Shown: positions 63,151 to 64,000 of the stretch, piece by piece | How positions within the stretch are numbered: the stretch's first letter is position 1 | Layout: each line of letters begins with the position of its first letter | Assembly (NCBI GenBank): GCA_016178785.1 | Contig: JACOSO010000086.1 | Span: forward strand, 1-64,000 | From: Bacteroidota bacterium | GTDB lineage: Bacteria > Bacteroidota > Bacteroidia > Cytophagales > Cyclobacteriaceae | Direction: 5' to 3' | Length of the DNA stretch: 64,000 bases | Position numbers and translations under genes: made by a program | Notes under the pieces: model-generated | The model's input: the letters and a program-made list of their open reading frames with translations, nothing else | The model's database searches: none | What the model was told of the DNA's origin: nothing

Positions 63151-64000
63151 ATGAAGCTCTCTGAAAAAGGTTGGTTGATGAAGTACCTCGAGTTTCGAAA
63201 GGAACTGCTGAAGGATTTGACGTCAGAAATAAAAAACGGAGCTCATCCTGACCAATCACTTTATCGGGTAATTCAACCTACGGGACTGATGTACGGACAA
63301 TCGATCGGGGTTGATCATAACGGCAATGATTCACAACCCTGGGCCATCAAGGATCGGATGAAAATTTTACTCGCAGAAAGCCTGATTAGCAGTTCGCTCC
63401 TCTTTCATGATAAACCAATCAAAAATGAAGATGAACTTTCGAGTGTTATCATGAAAACGCTTGAAAACATCGGCAACTTTTACAATCACGTTTTTCCGGA
63501 GCTCTCCACGCCTACTAAGACTTTATTCGGACGAAAAAAAACACCCATTGAACTTGCCGAAAAAATACTGGACAAGCGGATTGATTATTCTGAAGAATTA
63601 AGTCAAAACTTTTGGGTTCAATTTTTTCATAACAGTTTGTTGTTCCTCGACATTTTCATTTTTGGTCAGTGGATCCACACCAACGCAGACCGAATCGTGG
63701 CCGACTTTTTTAAATATGAGCGTGAAGAGTTGCGGTTTTCAGTTGTGAAAGTGATGGCTGCTGCCGCTCATGCTAACACCACTATTGAACCGGAGGAACG
63801 CAAACTCTTAGAATATTTTTTGCAGAGCACTGATCTTACCAATGAGCGGAAAAAGGAAGCAGTCAAAATTTTTGAAGATGGAATTGATATTGAAGAGATA
63901 AACCTGCCCACGAACAATTCATGGATCTTAAAGAAGTATTTTTTGGAGATCGCTATTCTCACTATTTGGTCTGACAAAAAAGTGGAGGGCGATGAGCTTG
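63151..64000 (+). CDS. TerB-like domain protein (C-terminus beyond window)
   Basis: An open frame from the ATG at 63151 to the window edge, at least 283 residues. The N-terminal 180 residues are helical without a family I recognise. From about 190 the sequence VKVMAAAAHANTTIEPEERK and LAILTIWSDKKVEGDEL-like EIAILTIWSDKKVEGDEL show the acidic, paired-helix TerB-like pattern. It is the second TerB-like gene in 3 kb and lies 70 bases after purE. The role is unknown. Confidence 0.72.
   Translation, partial: MKLSEKGWLMKYLEFRKELLKDLTSEIKNGAHPDQSLYRVIQPTGLMYGQSIGVDHNGNDSQPWAIKDRMKILLAESLISSSLLFHDKPIKNEDELSSVIMKTLENIGNFYNHVFPELSTPTKTLFGRKKTPIELAEKILDKRIDYSEELSQNFWVQFFHNSLLFLDIFIFGQWIHTNADRIVADFFKYEREELRFSVVKVMAAAAHANTTIEPEERKLLEYFLQSTDLTNERKKEAVKIFEDGIDIEEINLPTNNSWILKKYFLEIAILTIWSDKKVEGDEL

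Overview
This window looks like chromosomal DNA of a member of Bacteroidota, most likely Cytophagales (Cyclobacteriaceae-like). The pointers are a fused MurF-alanine racemase, a GldJ-type gliding/type IX secretion lipoprotein, DUF4175, DUF3857 and DUF2911 proteins, Big_5-type Ig-like lipoproteins, bacterial GH3 and SPOR-like proteins. Ribosome binding sites are weak or absent, and a few promoters resemble the Bacteroidota TTTG / TAnnTTTG type. The base composition is moderately AT-rich. I see no insertion sequence, prophage, CRISPR array, rRNA or tRNA. It reads as a dense core-genome segment whose gene-free stretches are all under about 250 bases.

Layout. 1-5.4 kb: 5'-anchored part of fumC, a 2OG-Fe(II) oxygenase, an LEA14-like lipoprotein, a histidine kinase and response regulator that converge and overlap, and an outer-membrane barrel. 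5.5-13.2 kb: an SNF2 helicase, an SDR oxidoreductase, and a two-gene operon of secreted DUF3857/transglutaminase-like proteins, one of which seems to have lost its catalytic residues. 13.4-25.8 kb: radA, a membrane coiled-coil HhH protein, an FtsX-type permease, a THUMP-like methyltransferase, mfd, gldJ and comF, with small proteins between them. 25.9-37.4 kb: a long plus-strand run of an AhpD-like protein, DUF4175, an RsbW-like ATPase, ybeY, mnmG, a methyltransferase, an Ig-like lipoprotein and a TPR protein.

37.4-45.2 kb is a minus-strand block: a PA0069-type radical SAM protein, a small secreted protein, and a CzcA/CzcC/CzcB-type divalent-metal RND efflux system ending in a NicO-like permease. 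45.2-52.7 kb holds a D-cysteine desulfhydrase/ACC deaminase-type enzyme, murF-alr, a CsaA-like tRNA-binding protein, a HisA paralogue lacking an expected catalytic Asp, DUF2911, a LOG-family enzyme and a two-lobed aspartyl protease-PDZ protein. 52.7-64 kb holds GH3, lptB, recJ, a Gly-rich secreted protein, a SPOR-like protein, a 53-residue conserved-looking small protein, feoAB, two TerB-like genes, and purKE.

The best non-genic signal is a pair of near-perfect ParB-binding parS sites, 39 bases apart, at the ybeY-mnmG junction (30.87-30.93 kb). It suggests that the window lies in the origin-proximal part of the chromosome. Other points are REP-like repeat relics (one may extend the czcC reading frame), three small genes of 35-65 codons, and three convergent gene pairs that share a four-base stop overlap. 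I found no clearly new multi-gene system. The most unusual protein-level observations are the paired active/inactive DUF3857 proteins, the altered HisA paralogue, and a Gly-rich secreted protein translationally coupled to recJ-lptB.
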